Positions 37,080-52,528 of a stretch of 64,000 bases of DNA are shown here, piece after piece. Source of the stretch: Halolactibacillus miurensis (lineage in GTDB: Bacteria > Bacillota > Bacilli > Bacillales > Amphibacillaceae); the NCBI RefSeq assembly GCF_900116255.1, contig NZ_FPAI01000008.1:48067-112066 (forward strand), in the 5' to 3' direction. Position 1 is the first letter of the stretch. Each line of letters opens with the position of its first letter. A program made the position numbers and the translations under genes. Under the pieces are notes generated by a model. That model ran no database searches. It worked only from the letters and a program-made list of their open reading frames with translations, and was not told where the DNA came from.

Positions 37080-39383
37080 ATGAAACCGTATTTAAAAGAA
37101 CATCCTTGGTCTATTATCGAAGAAGGCTTTGATCAAACGAAACATGAAATCTCAGAAAGTATTTTCAGTATCGGTAATGGCCATATGGGTCAGCGCGCGA
37201 ACTTTGAAGAAACCTACACAGGTGCTTCACTCCAAGGCAGCTACATGGCAGGTGTCTACTACCCAGATAAAACCCGTGTCGGTTGGTGGAAAAATGGCTA
37301 CCCTGAGTACTTTGCTAAAGTCTTGAATGCGACGAACTGGATTGGATTAAAGCTTGTCATCAATGGGATTATCCTTAATTTAAATACTGCTAAAGTGTCT
37401 GAGTTTAAACGTGAACTTAATATGAAAGAAGGCTTTTTATACCGAGCCTTCACCGCGACACTTGAAAATGGCGATATCGTAACGGTAGAAGCGACACGAT
37501 TTGTCAGTATTACAATGAAGGAAATCGGTGCGATTGAATATAAAGTGACACCCGTTAACTTTGACGGCGAGATAGAGATTACCTCTTTCTTAGACGGCGA
37601 CATCATTAATAGTGACGCTAATTATGATGAAAAGTTTTGGGCCGAGGTGAACCAAACAGCCACTGACAATAAAGCCCTTGTCACAGTAAAAACAAAAAAA
37701 CTTGATTTCTATTACACATCAAAGATGCAAACCTTTGTCGATACCGACGGCGTAAACATTGAACCCACGACTGCATCTACGCGCGAAAAATATGCCGACG
37801 TTGTCTTCCACGCGCCGCTTAAACAAGGGAAAACGACAGCTATTTATAAATACGCAGCCAATGTTACAAACCGCGATCATGCTCATGACGTCCTAGAAGC
37901 TGTAGCGACAGCCAAACTAACCGACGCTGTAAGTATTGGATTTGGCGCATTAAAGTCCGCACAAAAAGACGCTTGGGATAAAAAATGGCAGGATAGTGAT
38001 ATCGTCATCGAAGGTGACGTCAGTGCCCAACAAGGGATTCGTTTTAACATCTTCCATATGAACCAAACATATACTGGCGAAGATGCGCGCTTGAACATCG
38101 GGCCAAAAGGCTTTACGGGTGAAAAATACGGCGGCAGTACTTACTGGGACACCGAAGCATACTGCTTACCATTCTATCTTGCGACAGCGGACCAAAATAT
38201 TTCCCGCAACTTACTCGTGTATCGTCACAATCATTTAGAAAAAGCGAAAGAAAACGCACAAAAACTCGGCTTCACTAAAGGTGCACTCTACCCAATGGTC
38301 ACAATGAATGGTGAAGAAAGCCATAACGAATGGGAAATCACCTTTGAAGAAATTCACCGTAACGGAGCGATTGCTTATGCGATTTATGACTATGTCAACT
38401 ACACCGGTGACAAAGACTATATCGGAGAATTAGGGATTGAAGTCCTCGTTGAAATTTCTCGTTTCTGGGAAGAACGCGTTCACTACGTCCCACGTAAAGA
38501 CGTCTATATGATGCACGGTGTGACGGGGCCTAACGAATATGATAACAACGTCAACAACAACTGGTACACGAACCGCATCGCCAGCTGGACACTTGACTAT
38601 ACGTTACAGTCACTCCGTGACTTAAAAGAAACCGATCCAAGTCTTTATCAACAATGGGTAGAGAAACTACATCTTCAACCTGAAGAAACAACTAAATGGG
38701 AAGATATCATTGATAAGATGTACTACCCCGTTGACGAGAACTTAGGCGTCTTCTTACAAGCGGATAATTTCTTAGATAAAGAGATTATGAAGGTAGAAGA
38801 CTTAGATTCTAAGCATTTACCTCTTAACCAAAACTGGTCATGGGACCGAATTTTACGCTCATGTTTCATTAAACAGGCGGATGTTTTACAAGGCATGCAT
38901 TTCTTAAATCATGAATATGACCTTGACACAATTAAACGCAACTTTGACTTCTATGAGCCAATGACTGTTCATGAGTCATCACTCTCACCATGTGTCCACT
39001 CAATCTTGGCTTGTCAACTTGGTTATCAAGATAAAGCGTATGACATGTACTTACGTACCGCCCGTCTTGATTTAGATAACTACAACAATGATACAGAAGA
39101 TGGCTGTCACATTACGAGCATGGCCGGCACGTGGATGTCTGTTGTCCAAGGCTTTGGTGGTATGAAAGTTATCGATCACGACTTACACTTACGACCATTT
39201 ATTCCTGGCAAGTGGGACAGTTTCTCATTCAAGATTGTCTTTAGAGGGGCACGTCTGAACATTCATGTAACCCAACAACACATTGAGGTCACAAATGAAA
39301 CAGCTGTCGACACTGCTGTAAAAATTTTCGATGAAACCGTTCATGTGGGTGGAAACGAAACCGTATCCGTCAAAACAAAGTAA
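37080..39383 (+). CDS. malP: Maltose phosphorylase (GH65)
   Basis: 767 residues, the usual length. The N-terminal beta-sandwich begins with KEHPWSIIEEGFDQTKHEISESIFSIGNGHMGQR. The alpha/alpha barrel carries the catalytic Glu in GVTGPNEYDNNVNNNWYTN, together with KGALYPMVTMNGEESHNEWEIT. A C-terminal beta domain closes the protein. It splits maltose with inorganic phosphate into glucose and beta-glucose-1-P in the cytoplasm. Kojibiose and trehalose phosphorylases belong to the same family, but the adjacent pgmB and the malT-mapP pair in this window favour maltose. AGGAGG lies 8 nt upstream. Confidence 0.9.
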   Translation: MKPYLKEHPWSIIEEGFDQTKHEISESIFSIGNGHMGQRANFEETYTGASLQGSYMAGVYYPDKTRVGWWKNGYPEYFAKVLNATNWIGLKLVINGIILNLNTAKVSEFKRELNMKEGFLYRAFTATLENGDIVTVEATRFVSITMKEIGAIEYKVTPVNFDGEIEITSFLDGDIINSDANYDEKFWAEVNQTATDNKALVTVKTKKLDFYYTSKMQTFVDTDGVNIEPTTASTREKYADVVFHAPLKQGKTTAIYKYAANVTNRDHAHDVLEAVATAKLTDAVSIGFGALKSAQKDAWDKKWQDSDIVIEGDVSAQQGIRFNIFHMNQTYTGEDARLNIGPKGFTGEKYGGSTYWDTEAYCLPFYLATADQNISRNLLVYRHNHLEKAKENAQKLGFTKGALYPMVTMNGEESHNEWEITFEEIHRNGAIAYAIYDYVNYTGDKDYIGELGIEVLVEISRFWEERVHYVPRKDVYMMHGVTGPNEYDNNVNNNWYTNRIASWTLDYTLQSLRDLKETDPSLYQQWVEKLHLQPEETTKWEDIIDKMYYPVDENLGVFLQADNFLDKEIMKVEDLDSKHLPLNQNWSWDRILRSCFIKQADVLQGMHFLNHEYDLDTIKRNFDFYEPMTVHESSLSPCVHSILACQLGYQDKAYDMYLRTARLDLDNYNNDTEDGCHITSMAGTWMSVVQGFGGMKVIDHDLHLRPFIPGKWDSFSFKIVFRGARLNIHVTQQHIEVTNETAVDTAVKIFDETVHVGGNETVSVKTK

Positions 39384-39397
39384 AAACCTTAAACATT

Positions 39398-39437
39398 AAG
39401 CCGTAAGACGTCACCCCTACGACGTCTTACGGCTTGT
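39398..39437. terminator. Bidirectional terminator after malP
   Basis: AAGCCGTAAGACGTC...GACGTCTTACGGCTT forms a 15-bp perfect stem between convergent malP and a GGDEF-EAL gene. Confidence 0.9.
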
Positions 39438-39490
39438 TTCATTTTATGTTGTCAGCTGTGTAATCCTCTTTTACTAGAAATAATTCTTAC

Positions 39491-41890
39491 CTACTTGTTA
39501 GACGATTGTTTCTGTATGACATACGCCTGAAAGTCTTTAAATGGGATGGGCCGGCTAAAGTAATAACCTTGAACATAATCACACGTGGTTGCCTTTAAGA
39601 AATCACGTTGCTCCTTCGTTTCGACTCCTTCTGCGACAACCGATAAACCTAAACTCTTTCCCATAGCTAAAATTGCATGAACGATGGCTTTTGTTTGATC
39701 TAAGTCACGGATAAAAGATTGATCAATTTTTAGTTGATTGACTTTTAACTTATGTAATTTTTCAAGTGATGAATACCCTGTACCAAAATCATCAATCGAC
39801 ACACCAACACCTAATGCTTCAATCTGATTGATCGTTTCTTTCACTCGCGCAGAATGACTGACAGATGTTTCCTCTGTTACTTCTAATATAAGATGATCTT
39901 TCGGAAAAGCTGTCTCCTCTAATATCGTTTTTAAGACTAAAGGAAAGTGACTATTTTCTAGTTGCTGGATCGACACATTCACCGCCATTTTAAACATCCC
40001 TTCCGTCATCTCTACAACCTCGCGCATCGTTGAACATGCTTGTTTAAGCACCCACTCACCAATGGGCAAAATTAGACCATAATCTTCTGCGATTGGAATA
40101 AACTCACCTGGTGACACACGACCAAGCGTGTCATTTTCAAAACGAAGAAGGGCCTCTGCTCCAACAACCTGATCCGTTTTCACATCGACAACTGGTTGAT
40201 AATGAAGCGTAAAATCTCGGTCAAAATCCGCTTGCTGGAGTGCTGTTTTCACCTCGAAGATCCGGTTCATCTCTGTCGCGAGCGTTTTATTGTAGTGGAC
40301 AAAGGTATTCCCTTCATGCTTTTTAGCTTCAAACATGGCAATATCCGCGTGCATTAATAAGGCATTCGAACTGGCCCCATCAGTAGGATAAATCGCCACA
40401 CCAACACTACACGTAACAAGAAGTTGGTAGCCTTCTAAGTCAAACGGTACATCGAGGTATTTAAAGAAGTCTTCAAGTCGCTCATCGACTTGATTGTGGT
40501 CTTCCTCTAACATCACTACAACGAATTCATCCCCGCTCACACGAGAGATTAGCGATGATGTAAAGGTGCGACGCAATGTGTCCGCAAACTGAATCAACAA
40601 ATCATCCCCAACCGCATGACCCAAATTGTCATTAATGGTTTTAAAGCGGTCGATATCGATATACAATAAAGTGACAAACTGATGCTCTTGTCCAATTAAC
40701 CACTGATCAATGTAACGAGTGATGAACGAACGGTTATAGAGGTTGGTTAACTTATCCTTTGTCTCAAGTACATCAATCGCTCGTTCATGTGCTTTCATCT
40801 CAGTGTTATCAATAAAGATCCCGACAAAACGAGCGAGATTATCTGCTTCATCTTTAATAGAAAAAATCTTTAGAAACTCAGGAAATATCTCGCCACTTTT
40901 TCGCCGATTCCAAATCTCACCTGTCCAAGAACCGTGTGTCAAAATGTCTTCCCACATCTTTTCATAAAAATCAGCCGTGTGCTTTCCCGACTGTAAAATA
41001 CGTGGATTTTCCCCTAGCACGTCTTTTTCTGTGTAACCCGTAATTGTCGTATAAGCGTCATTGATCCATTCTATATCACCGTTTAAATTGGTAATGACAA
41101 CCCCTTGGTTCGTATTCTCTAACACCGAAGCCAACATCTGATTATATGTTTTTAATTCTATTTCTTTTCGCTTATCAATATAAATCGCACACGTCGCGAG
41201 TAATACGTTATCCACATACACCGGCATAGCGACCAGCTGAACGTGAATGGCCTGACCACTTTTTGTTTGGCGAATATTATTTTGAGTAATAACCATACCT
41301 TCATTTATCTTCTCTTTATTCGATTCAAACAGATCGGTATAGCCTTTCGGATATATTAATTGTTCTGGCGTGCGGCCGATTGTCTCTTCATGCTTATAAC
41401 CAAATAAAGCTTCAAAGTGTTGGTTCACTTTTTTCACCCGATATTCCTGGTCCATCACCATAATGGCATAAGGCGATTGTTCAAACAACACGTTGAAATA
41501 ACTATTATTCTCTAACAGATCAGTGACGTCGGTTACAAGTGAAAATAATAATGTTTTCCCTCTAAATGTCACTGGAATGCTGTTCACCTTTACTTCACGA
41601 ATGCGACCGTCTTTTAGCCGGTGGCGGAACTGAAAATACCGCTCCTTTTTCCGCTTCGCCTCAGCTATCTTTTGTTTAACCGACGCCATCGGTAGTGTGT
41701 TAATATCAAAAATAGTCATGCGTTTTAATGTCTCTTTTTCGTACTGATAAAACTGACAGGCTGTTTGATTCGCCTCTATAATTTGACCATCAACTGGCCG
41801 AATAATTAATACCGGTAAATGATGTTGTTCAAATAACGTATAATAAAGATTTTCTTCGCAACCATCTTGGGACTGAATAATTGGAGCCAT
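39491..41890 (-). CDS. Multi-PAS GGDEF-EAL protein, c-di-GMP turnover
   Basis: About 799 residues from the ATG at 41890 (AAGGTGG 8 nt upstream; the GTG four codons earlier overlaps that SD). Three PAS domains are visible: about 15-130 (HHLPVLIIRPVDGQIIEANQTA), about 135-245 (QSPYAIMVMDQEYRVKKVNQHFEALFGY) and about 250-370 (TNQGVVITNLNGDIEWINDAY). A GGDEF domain (about 375-535) has VSGDEF, with the first glycine replaced by serine but D-E-F kept. The EAL domain (about 545-795) is complete (EALLRF, EVTEE, DDFGTGYSS, KIDQSFI, AEGVET). It has no membrane segment. The balance of synthesis and hydrolysis is uncertain; hydrolysis is likely. Confidence 0.88.
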   Translation of the reverse strand: MAPIIQSQDGCEENLYYTLFEQHHLPVLIIRPVDGQIIEANQTACQFYQYEKETLKRMTIFDINTLPMASVKQKIAEAKRKKERYFQFRHRLKDGRIREVKVNSIPVTFRGKTLLFSLVTDVTDLLENNSYFNVLFEQSPYAIMVMDQEYRVKKVNQHFEALFGYKHEETIGRTPEQLIYPKGYTDLFESNKEKINEGMVITQNNIRQTKSGQAIHVQLVAMPVYVDNVLLATCAIYIDKRKEIELKTYNQMLASVLENTNQGVVITNLNGDIEWINDAYTTITGYTEKDVLGENPRILQSGKHTADFYEKMWEDILTHGSWTGEIWNRRKSGEIFPEFLKIFSIKDEADNLARFVGIFIDNTEMKAHERAIDVLETKDKLTNLYNRSFITRYIDQWLIGQEHQFVTLLYIDIDRFKTINDNLGHAVGDDLLIQFADTLRRTFTSSLISRVSGDEFVVVMLEEDHNQVDERLEDFFKYLDVPFDLEGYQLLVTCSVGVAIYPTDGASSNALLMHADIAMFEAKKHEGNTFVHYNKTLATEMNRIFEVKTALQQADFDRDFTLHYQPVVDVKTDQVVGAEALLRFENDTLGRVSPGEFIPIAEDYGLILPIGEWVLKQACSTMREVVEMTEGMFKMAVNVSIQQLENSHFPLVLKTILEETAFPKDHLILEVTEETSVSHSARVKETINQIEALGVGVSIDDFGTGYSSLEKLHKLKVNQLKIDQSFIRDLDQTKAIVHAILAMGKSLGLSVVAEGVETKEQRDFLKATTCDYVQGYYFSRPIPFKDFQAYVIQKQSSNK

Positions 41891-42019
41891 CTGTTGGTCC
41901 ACCTTCTTTCCTTGGACTAGCTATTAGATATCGTTGGTAGGTCATGTAAGTTCCCCTATTATATCATGACAAAAACCCTTCTCCTAGCGATTTATCATAA
42001 CCTTCCCTACTTAAACAGA

Positions 42020-42054
42020 CAAAAACAGCTACTTATCTAAAAGCAGCTGTTTCA
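42020..42054 (-). terminator. Terminator of the galactoside operon
   Basis: On the minus strand AAACAGCT...AGCTGTTT is followed by more T residues, shortly after the lacZ stop. Confidence 0.7.
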
Positions 42055-42080
42055 TCGGCTTGTCTTCCATCTATTTGGCG

Positions 42081-47401
<5,321 letters not shown>

Positions 47402-47469
47402 TAAATTTCCTCCCTTAACTGTCAAACTTCCTATCGTTCTATAGGTATTGATTGATTAAATCAGTGATT

Positions 47470-48297
47470 TTATCCTTTGACTGACCCCATCATACCTGCG
47501 ACAAAGTGTTTCTGCATAAAGAAGAACACCAGCGCCGTTGGTAACGTCGCGATCGTAATCGCCGACATAATCATGCCGTAATCGGGCGAATAGCTTGACC
47601 CTAAGTTAGAGATCAGTAACGGAATCGTTTGTTTACTGGGTGACTGCAAGACAACGAGTGGCCAGAGGAAATTATTCCAACTGTTCATAAAGGCAATAAT
47701 CGCTGCGGCCGCATACGTTGTTTTCATTGTTGGGACAAAGATTCTAAAGAAAATACCGATTTCACTTAAGCCATCAATCCGTCCTGCTTCAATTAAATCT
47801 TTCGGAAACATCTTCGTATTCTGTCTAAAGAAGAAGATGAAGAAAGCGGTTGTAATCGTCGGTAGAAAGGCCGCCGCTAACGTATCAATCCCGATAATCG
47901 GGGCGGTTTGTGAAATCCGTCCAAATAAACGATACAGTGGGATCATAATCGATGCGAATGGAATCATCATCGATAGGAGTAAAATGTTAAAGACGATGTC
48001 TTTTCCTTTACTGCGATACATCTGAAAACCATAACCAGCGAGTGAGGCAATAAATAGCGTAAAGACCGTTGATAAAATCGCAATAATCGCACTGTTTGTG
48101 AGCGCAGTGACCATATCAACTTGGTCGAATAATTTGCGTAAGTTTTCAAATAAATACGTTCCTGGTAGCTGTCGACCTTGAGTGACATCGACAGATTTAT
48201 TCGTCATACTCACAATCATCCAAAAGAATGGATAAATGGAAATGATGGTTGCGATAGATAAGAAGAGATATATGAGTGTCTTTTTTAGTTTCTTCAT
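47470..48297 (-). CDS. ABC sugar importer permease, MalG/CUT1 type
   Basis: 275 residues, six membrane helices. The EAA loop reads EAGRIDGLSEIGIFFRIFVPTM, which docks the ATPase. N-terminal SIATIISIYPFFWMIVSMTN and the C-terminal KHFVAGMMGSVKG are typical of CUT1 inner permeases. It overlaps the other permease by 4 nt. No ATPase gene is in the operon, so an MsmX-like shared ATPase encoded elsewhere must energise it, as known for Bacillus oligosaccharide importers. Confidence 0.92.
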   Translation of the reverse strand: MKKLKKTLIYLFLSIATIISIYPFFWMIVSMTNKSVDVTQGRQLPGTYLFENLRKLFDQVDMVTALTNSAIIAILSTVFTLFIASLAGYGFQMYRSKGKDIVFNILLLSMMIPFASIMIPLYRLFGRISQTAPIIGIDTLAAAFLPTITTAFFIFFFRQNTKMFPKDLIEAGRIDGLSEIGIFFRIFVPTMKTTYAAAAIIAFMNSWNNFLWPLVVLQSPSKQTIPLLISNLGSSYSPDYGMIMSAITIATLPTALVFFFMQKHFVAGMMGSVKG

Positions 48298-49166
48298 TCT
48301 TTTTCACCTGCCACTTTAAATTGAATAATAGATAGAATAACGACGAGGATCACAATGACATAAGAGACCGTTGCAGCATAACCGAAGTTCGGTGTGTACT
48401 TAAATGATAAGTCATAAATGTACTGCGAAATCGAAATCGTTTGGATCCCTGGTCCGCCACTCGTAATGTTGACAACTTCATCAAAGAGTTGAAGTGTCCC
48501 GATGGTGGATGTGATCGTTGTAAAGAGAATAATCGGTTTAAGCATCGGAATCGTGATTTGAATAAATTGTTGGAAGCTATTAGCCCCATCAATGCGAGCA
48601 GCTTCATAAATGGATCGATCAATATTTTGAAGGGCGGATAGATAAAAGATCATATTATAGCCTGTCCATCGCCACGTAATCGCAAGAATAATAACAACTT
48701 TTGCCCAAAACGGATCTGAGATAAAGGCAATGGGCTCACTAATAAAATTCAAGTTTAAAAGTAATTGATTGACAATCCCATCAATACTAAACATGTATTT
48801 AAAAATAACAGAATACGCAACGAGTGAGGTAACTGCTGGTAAAAAGATCGCAGTTCTAAAAAAACCACGGAATTTTAAATCAGGATCATTTAAGATGACA
48901 GAGAAAAATAAAGCAAGGACAATCATGAGTGGCACTTGAATAATAAGATACGTCATCGTATTAATTAAAGCTTGTCTTAAGGTTGGATCATTAAGTAATC
49001 GACTCCAGTTATTAAGACCAACATATTCTAAATTGGCGCCCATACCCGATTGAAAGGATAATAAAAAGGCATCGAACATTGGGTAAAAATAAAACAACGT
49101 AATGGCTACAACAGATATAAGAACAAATAACCAACCGATATTATTTTTATTTGTGAGCTGCTTCAT
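48294..49166 (-). CDS. ABC sugar importer permease, MalF/CUT1 type
   Basis: 290 residues with six helices. The EAA loop reads YEAARIDGANSFQQFIQITIPML. Start INKNNIGWLFVLISVVAITLFYFYPMFDAFLLSF is like GanP/LacF-type proteins. AAGGAG precedes the ATG. It is separated from the upstream binding-protein gene by 75 nt that contain a strong hairpin, so it is probably expressed at a lower level than the binding protein. Confidence 0.92.
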   Translation of the reverse strand: MKQLTNKNNIGWLFVLISVVAITLFYFYPMFDAFLLSFQSGMGANLEYVGLNNWSRLLNDPTLRQALINTMTYLIIQVPLMIVLALFFSVILNDPDLKFRGFFRTAIFLPAVTSLVAYSVIFKYMFSIDGIVNQLLLNLNFISEPIAFISDPFWAKVVIILAITWRWTGYNMIFYLSALQNIDRSIYEAARIDGANSFQQFIQITIPMLKPIILFTTITSTIGTLQLFDEVVNITSGGPGIQTISISQYIYDLSFKYTPNFGYAATVSYVIVILVVILSIIQFKVAGEKE

Positions 49167-49192
49167 CGTTATCTAACTCCTTTTTTAAACTA

Positions 49193-49229
49193 AAGCCGCA
49201 AGGCTTATCTTTCTATCCCCTTGCGGCTT
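49193..49229 (-). other. Intercistronic hairpin between binding protein and permeases
   Basis: AAGCCGCAAGG...CCTTGCGGCTT is an 11-bp perfect stem without a T run after it on the minus strand. It fits an mRNA-stabilising or partial-termination element that raises binding-protein output, as in malE-malF. Confidence 0.75.
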
Positions 49230-49241
49230 AGCCATTCTAAA

Positions 49242-50564
49242 TTAACGTAATTGTGTTTCAGCTTGTGATTGCGCGTTATCTAATACATCACCAACATCCG
49301 CACCGTTAAGGTAGTTTTGCATTTCAACTTTTAAGATGTCATCAACCGCATAGGTGTGCATACCGTAGTTGACTGGTGGGATTTGTTCTGACCAAGTCGC
49401 AAAGTCTTGGATAATCGCTTGACCACCGAAGAATGGATCTTCTTGTTCAAAAGCTTCACCTTGTGTCCCTGGAATATACGTACCAAGTGCACCAATCTCC
49501 GTAACTAAATCTGTGTAGAACTGTTCATTTGAACCGAATGTATTCGCTAAAAACTCAGCCGCAAGTTCTTTACCATCTTGATTTAACACATACCATGAAC
49601 TACCACCAAGGTTTGATGTGTTCACCGCACCGTCTACTTCTAAACGTGGAAGTGGAAGAACAGCCCAGTTACCTGATTGACTCGCTTCTGCTTTCACACT
49701 AGGAGTGATCCAGTTACCTGTTGGGACTGTTGCGACATCCCCACTGTTAAACGCACTAACAAATTGGCTCCAGTCAGAGTTTAATTTGACGATATCTGCA
49801 TCCATCATCTCTTTATATAAAACAAAGATTTCTTCAAGGGCAGGGTTATCAGCTAAAGCTGGTGTGTTACCATCTTCTTCAAAGTACCATTCGCCAGCTG
49901 ACTGTAACATCATCCGCACCATACCAAAGTCGTTTGGATCAAGCGTAATCATATCTTTACCTGTCGCTGCTTTCACTTCTTTACCGATTTCAATGTATTC
50001 TTTCCATGTAATATCACTTAAATCTTCTACAGTATAGCCTGCTTCTTCTAAGTAATCGGTCCGAACATAAAGACCACTTACCCCTGTATCAAATGGTAAA
50101 CCGTAAATGTCGCCATCAAAGCTTGTTGCTTCGACTTTGTACTGAGCGAAGTCATCTGGGTTAATATAATCCGTTAGTGGATAAAAAGCGTCAGGGTACG
50201 ATTGTAAGAAACTCTGTGCCCGGTAATCTTCAATTAACACAATGTTTGGCATCCCTTGTGTTGTACCTGATGATAATCCTGCGTTTAAACGTTGAATAAT
50301 ATCATCTTGAGCATTTTCAATGATTTCAACATACATCTCACTGTCACCATCATACGCTTGGTTTGCAAGTTCTAATGCACGAATATTAAAGTTTGGATCC
50401 CACGCCCACGCGGTGACTGATTGCACGCCGTCCGATGTTTCACCTGAGTCTGTTCCGTTATCTGAATCACTTCCGCCCGTGTCGTCATTTGACGTGTCAT
50501 CCCCACCACAAGCAGCTAGTACACCCAGCATCAAAATAAGTAATAAAGTAAAAATCTTTTTCAT
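49242..50564 (-). CDS. ABC sugar-binding lipoprotein (family 1)
   Basis: 440 residues. The signal peptide ends LLILMLGVLAAC (lipobox LAAC). A 30-residue Gly/Ser/Asp-rich linker precedes a two-lobe sugar-binding fold (SVTAWAWDPNFNIRALELANQAY, YGLPFDTGVSGLYVRTDYLEEAG, LGGSSWYVLNQDGKELAAEFL). It is the first gene of the importer operon and has a strong SD (AAGGAGGG). By context with alpha- and beta-galactosidase it should bind galacto-oligosaccharides of plant or galactan origin. Exact ligand unproven. Confidence 0.9.
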   Translation of the reverse strand: MKKIFTLLLILMLGVLAACGGDDTSNDDTGGSDSDNGTDSGETSDGVQSVTAWAWDPNFNIRALELANQAYDGDSEMYVEIIENAQDDIIQRLNAGLSSGTTQGMPNIVLIEDYRAQSFLQSYPDAFYPLTDYINPDDFAQYKVEATSFDGDIYGLPFDTGVSGLYVRTDYLEEAGYTVEDLSDITWKEYIEIGKEVKAATGKDMITLDPNDFGMVRMMLQSAGEWYFEEDGNTPALADNPALEEIFVLYKEMMDADIVKLNSDWSQFVSAFNSGDVATVPTGNWITPSVKAEASQSGNWAVLPLPRLEVDGAVNTSNLGGSSWYVLNQDGKELAAEFLANTFGSNEQFYTDLVTEIGALGTYIPGTQGEAFEQEDPFFGGQAIIQDFATWSEQIPPVNYGMHTYAVDDILKVEMQNYLNGADVGDVLDNAQSQAETQLR

Positions 50565-50587
50565 AAGTAAACCCTCCTTATAATTTG

Positions 50588-50601
50588 TGTAAGCGTTTTC
50601 T
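50588..50601 (-). promoter_or_regulatory. cre box in the leader of the sugar-binding protein gene
   Basis: TGTAAGCGTTTTCT is a full match to the cre consensus. It lies between a -10-like TATACT on the minus strand and the SD. The -35 region is poor, in keeping with activation by the adjacent YesN-type regulator. Confidence 0.7.
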
Positions 50602-50758
50602 TTTTCGCTACATCCTTAGTATAACGCCAAAGAAAAAAGACCGTTAGCACGATCTTTAGATAAGTAATGGTCTATTTTTTAGATAGTGCCCGGTCTTTTC
50701 TCTTCATTTTTGGTCTTATTTTTAGAAGTTGGACTATTTTTATATCTCGTGAAAAGTC

Positions 50759-52528
50759 TCACGATTTTTTTATCAGTGGTAAGGTGACGATCACCCGTGT
50801 TCCTTGTCCTTGTTCACTCTTTACCGTGACACCGTACTGATTACCATAAAGTAAATGGATCCGTTCTTGAACATTTTTCATCCCAATACCTGAAAACATT
50901 TGCCTTTTATGATTCACCACATAAGGGAATTGTTCTTTTGACAACATCATGCCATCACCATCATCCATGACTTCACAGTAAAGCGTCTCCTCTTGTTTTC
51001 TCATCATGATTTGAATGAAACCTGTTTTCTTTTCATTAAACGCATGAAAAAAGGCATTTTCAATAAATGGTTGTAAGACGAGTTTCGGTAAATGATACGC
51101 ATATACATCCGGTGCGACAAAGAAATTCACCCTTATTTGGTCACCGTAACGGGCTTGATTAATTTTAACGTAGTGTTTCATGTTGTCTAACTCTTGTTCG
51201 ACCGTCACTGTTTCTCCGACTTCTCCTAGTGTGTTTTGGAGTAAGTTAATAAGTGCATGAATCGTCTCAATCGCTTCTTCTGTCTGTTCATGTCTTACCA
51301 TAAACTTCACCGTCGTCAAGGTGTTATATAAGAAATGCGGATTGATTTGGTGTTGCAGGGCACGCAGTTCCGCGTCACGCTGTTTCTTTTGCGATTCAAC
51401 AACGACACTTACATACTGGTCGAGTTCATCAAGCGTATAGTTAAACGCTCGGGCAATCTGAGTGGACTCATAGCCACCTTCTTCTTTTAAGCGCTTGGTG
51501 AAATTGTGTTTATTTAACTTTGCAATTTGTCTCACTAAACGTGTGAGTGATAAGGTAATATGTCGAGAAATTAGCCATGATAGTAAAATTGCCATTAACA
51601 CAATACCGATCGTAATGACTATAAGCTCCTGGGTATCGATTAAATTACCAACAATGGTTTCTTGGTCAATCACGTTCACTAAATACATATCCAGTCCGGT
51701 TATATACTCCATTAAAACGTGATAATCCGTCCCAAAAATCGTCACTGTATCTGTCAGCGTCTCATTTAGTGGATCTCTTTCAATCATTTGTTTTAAGTGA
51801 TCAAGTTTTTTACCAACCCAACCAGCTTGGTTACTCGATAACACGACGCCTTCTCTGTTTAACAGGACCATCGAGTTTTCCGCACTCGTATAACCTTCAT
51901 AGAAGGAACGCAGCTCATTTTCTTTAATCGCCACGTAACTAAAGCCATACGTACCAGAAGTAAACCGATTAGCCAGAGCTTTGCCGGCGACGATCAGCGG
52001 CTCGTCTTCTGTTTCTACCATCGCATAATGAATACTATTTGGCTCATTTTTTAATTTGTTATTGAACGACCAGCTGGACAGTTGGTCATAGGTCACGGGC
52101 CAATACGAATAATTCATATTGTACAAATCTTCATACGGGCCGAGAACCATCAAGTTTGCCCCTTCAGGCTGAATGCGGGTATAAATCCGGCGGATTTCTG
52201 TGACGATATCGAACGCATTTTGTGCGTGATTAGTAGAAGTGGTATCCTCAACGGCTAATACGCGTTTAATTGTTCCTGAATTCTCAACATCTTGAAGCGT
52301 TCTAACAACAGCCGCCGTGTAGTCATCAAAGCGACGCTTTGATTCATTGATAATCCGTTCGTTCGTTAGACTGAATGTATCCATAAAATACGCCGTTGAA
52401 ATTCGCAAGGTACTGACACTAATGAGAATCGCCACTAACAAAACACTCAGCAACGTCACACCAAATACTTTAAGAAATAAACCATTGCGATACAACCAAT
52501 CTTTCAATCCAAATAATAACCGACTCAT
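50759..52528 (-). CDS. YesM-type sensor histidine kinase
   Basis: 589 residues. TM1 (about 18-38) and TM2 (about 300-320) flank an extracellular Cache-like domain with FSYVAIKENELRSFYEG. HAMP, a His_kinase/YesM phosphoacceptor segment (LRALQHQINPHFLYNTLTTVKF) and HATPase_c (QPFIENAFFHAF, DDGDGM, GIGMKNVQERI) follow. It would phosphorylate the response regulator, whose gene overlaps by 4 nt. Located directly upstream of the galactoside importer, it probably senses an extracellular galactoside, perhaps through the binding protein. Confidence 0.93.
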   Translation of the reverse strand: MSRLLFGLKDWLYRNGLFLKVFGVTLLSVLLVAILISVSTLRISTAYFMDTFSLTNERIINESKRRFDDYTAAVVRTLQDVENSGTIKRVLAVEDTTSTNHAQNAFDIVTEIRRIYTRIQPEGANLMVLGPYEDLYNMNYSYWPVTYDQLSSWSFNNKLKNEPNSIHYAMVETEDEPLIVAGKALANRFTSGTYGFSYVAIKENELRSFYEGYTSAENSMVLLNREGVVLSSNQAGWVGKKLDHLKQMIERDPLNETLTDTVTIFGTDYHVLMEYITGLDMYLVNVIDQETIVGNLIDTQELIVITIGIVLMAILLSWLISRHITLSLTRLVRQIAKLNKHNFTKRLKEEGGYESTQIARAFNYTLDELDQYVSVVVESQKKQRDAELRALQHQINPHFLYNTLTTVKFMVRHEQTEEAIETIHALINLLQNTLGEVGETVTVEQELDNMKHYVKINQARYGDQIRVNFFVAPDVYAYHLPKLVLQPFIENAFFHAFNEKKTGFIQIMMRKQEETLYCEVMDDGDGMMLSKEQFPYVVNHKRQMFSGIGMKNVQERIHLLYGNQYGVTVKSEQGQGTRVIVTLPLIKKS

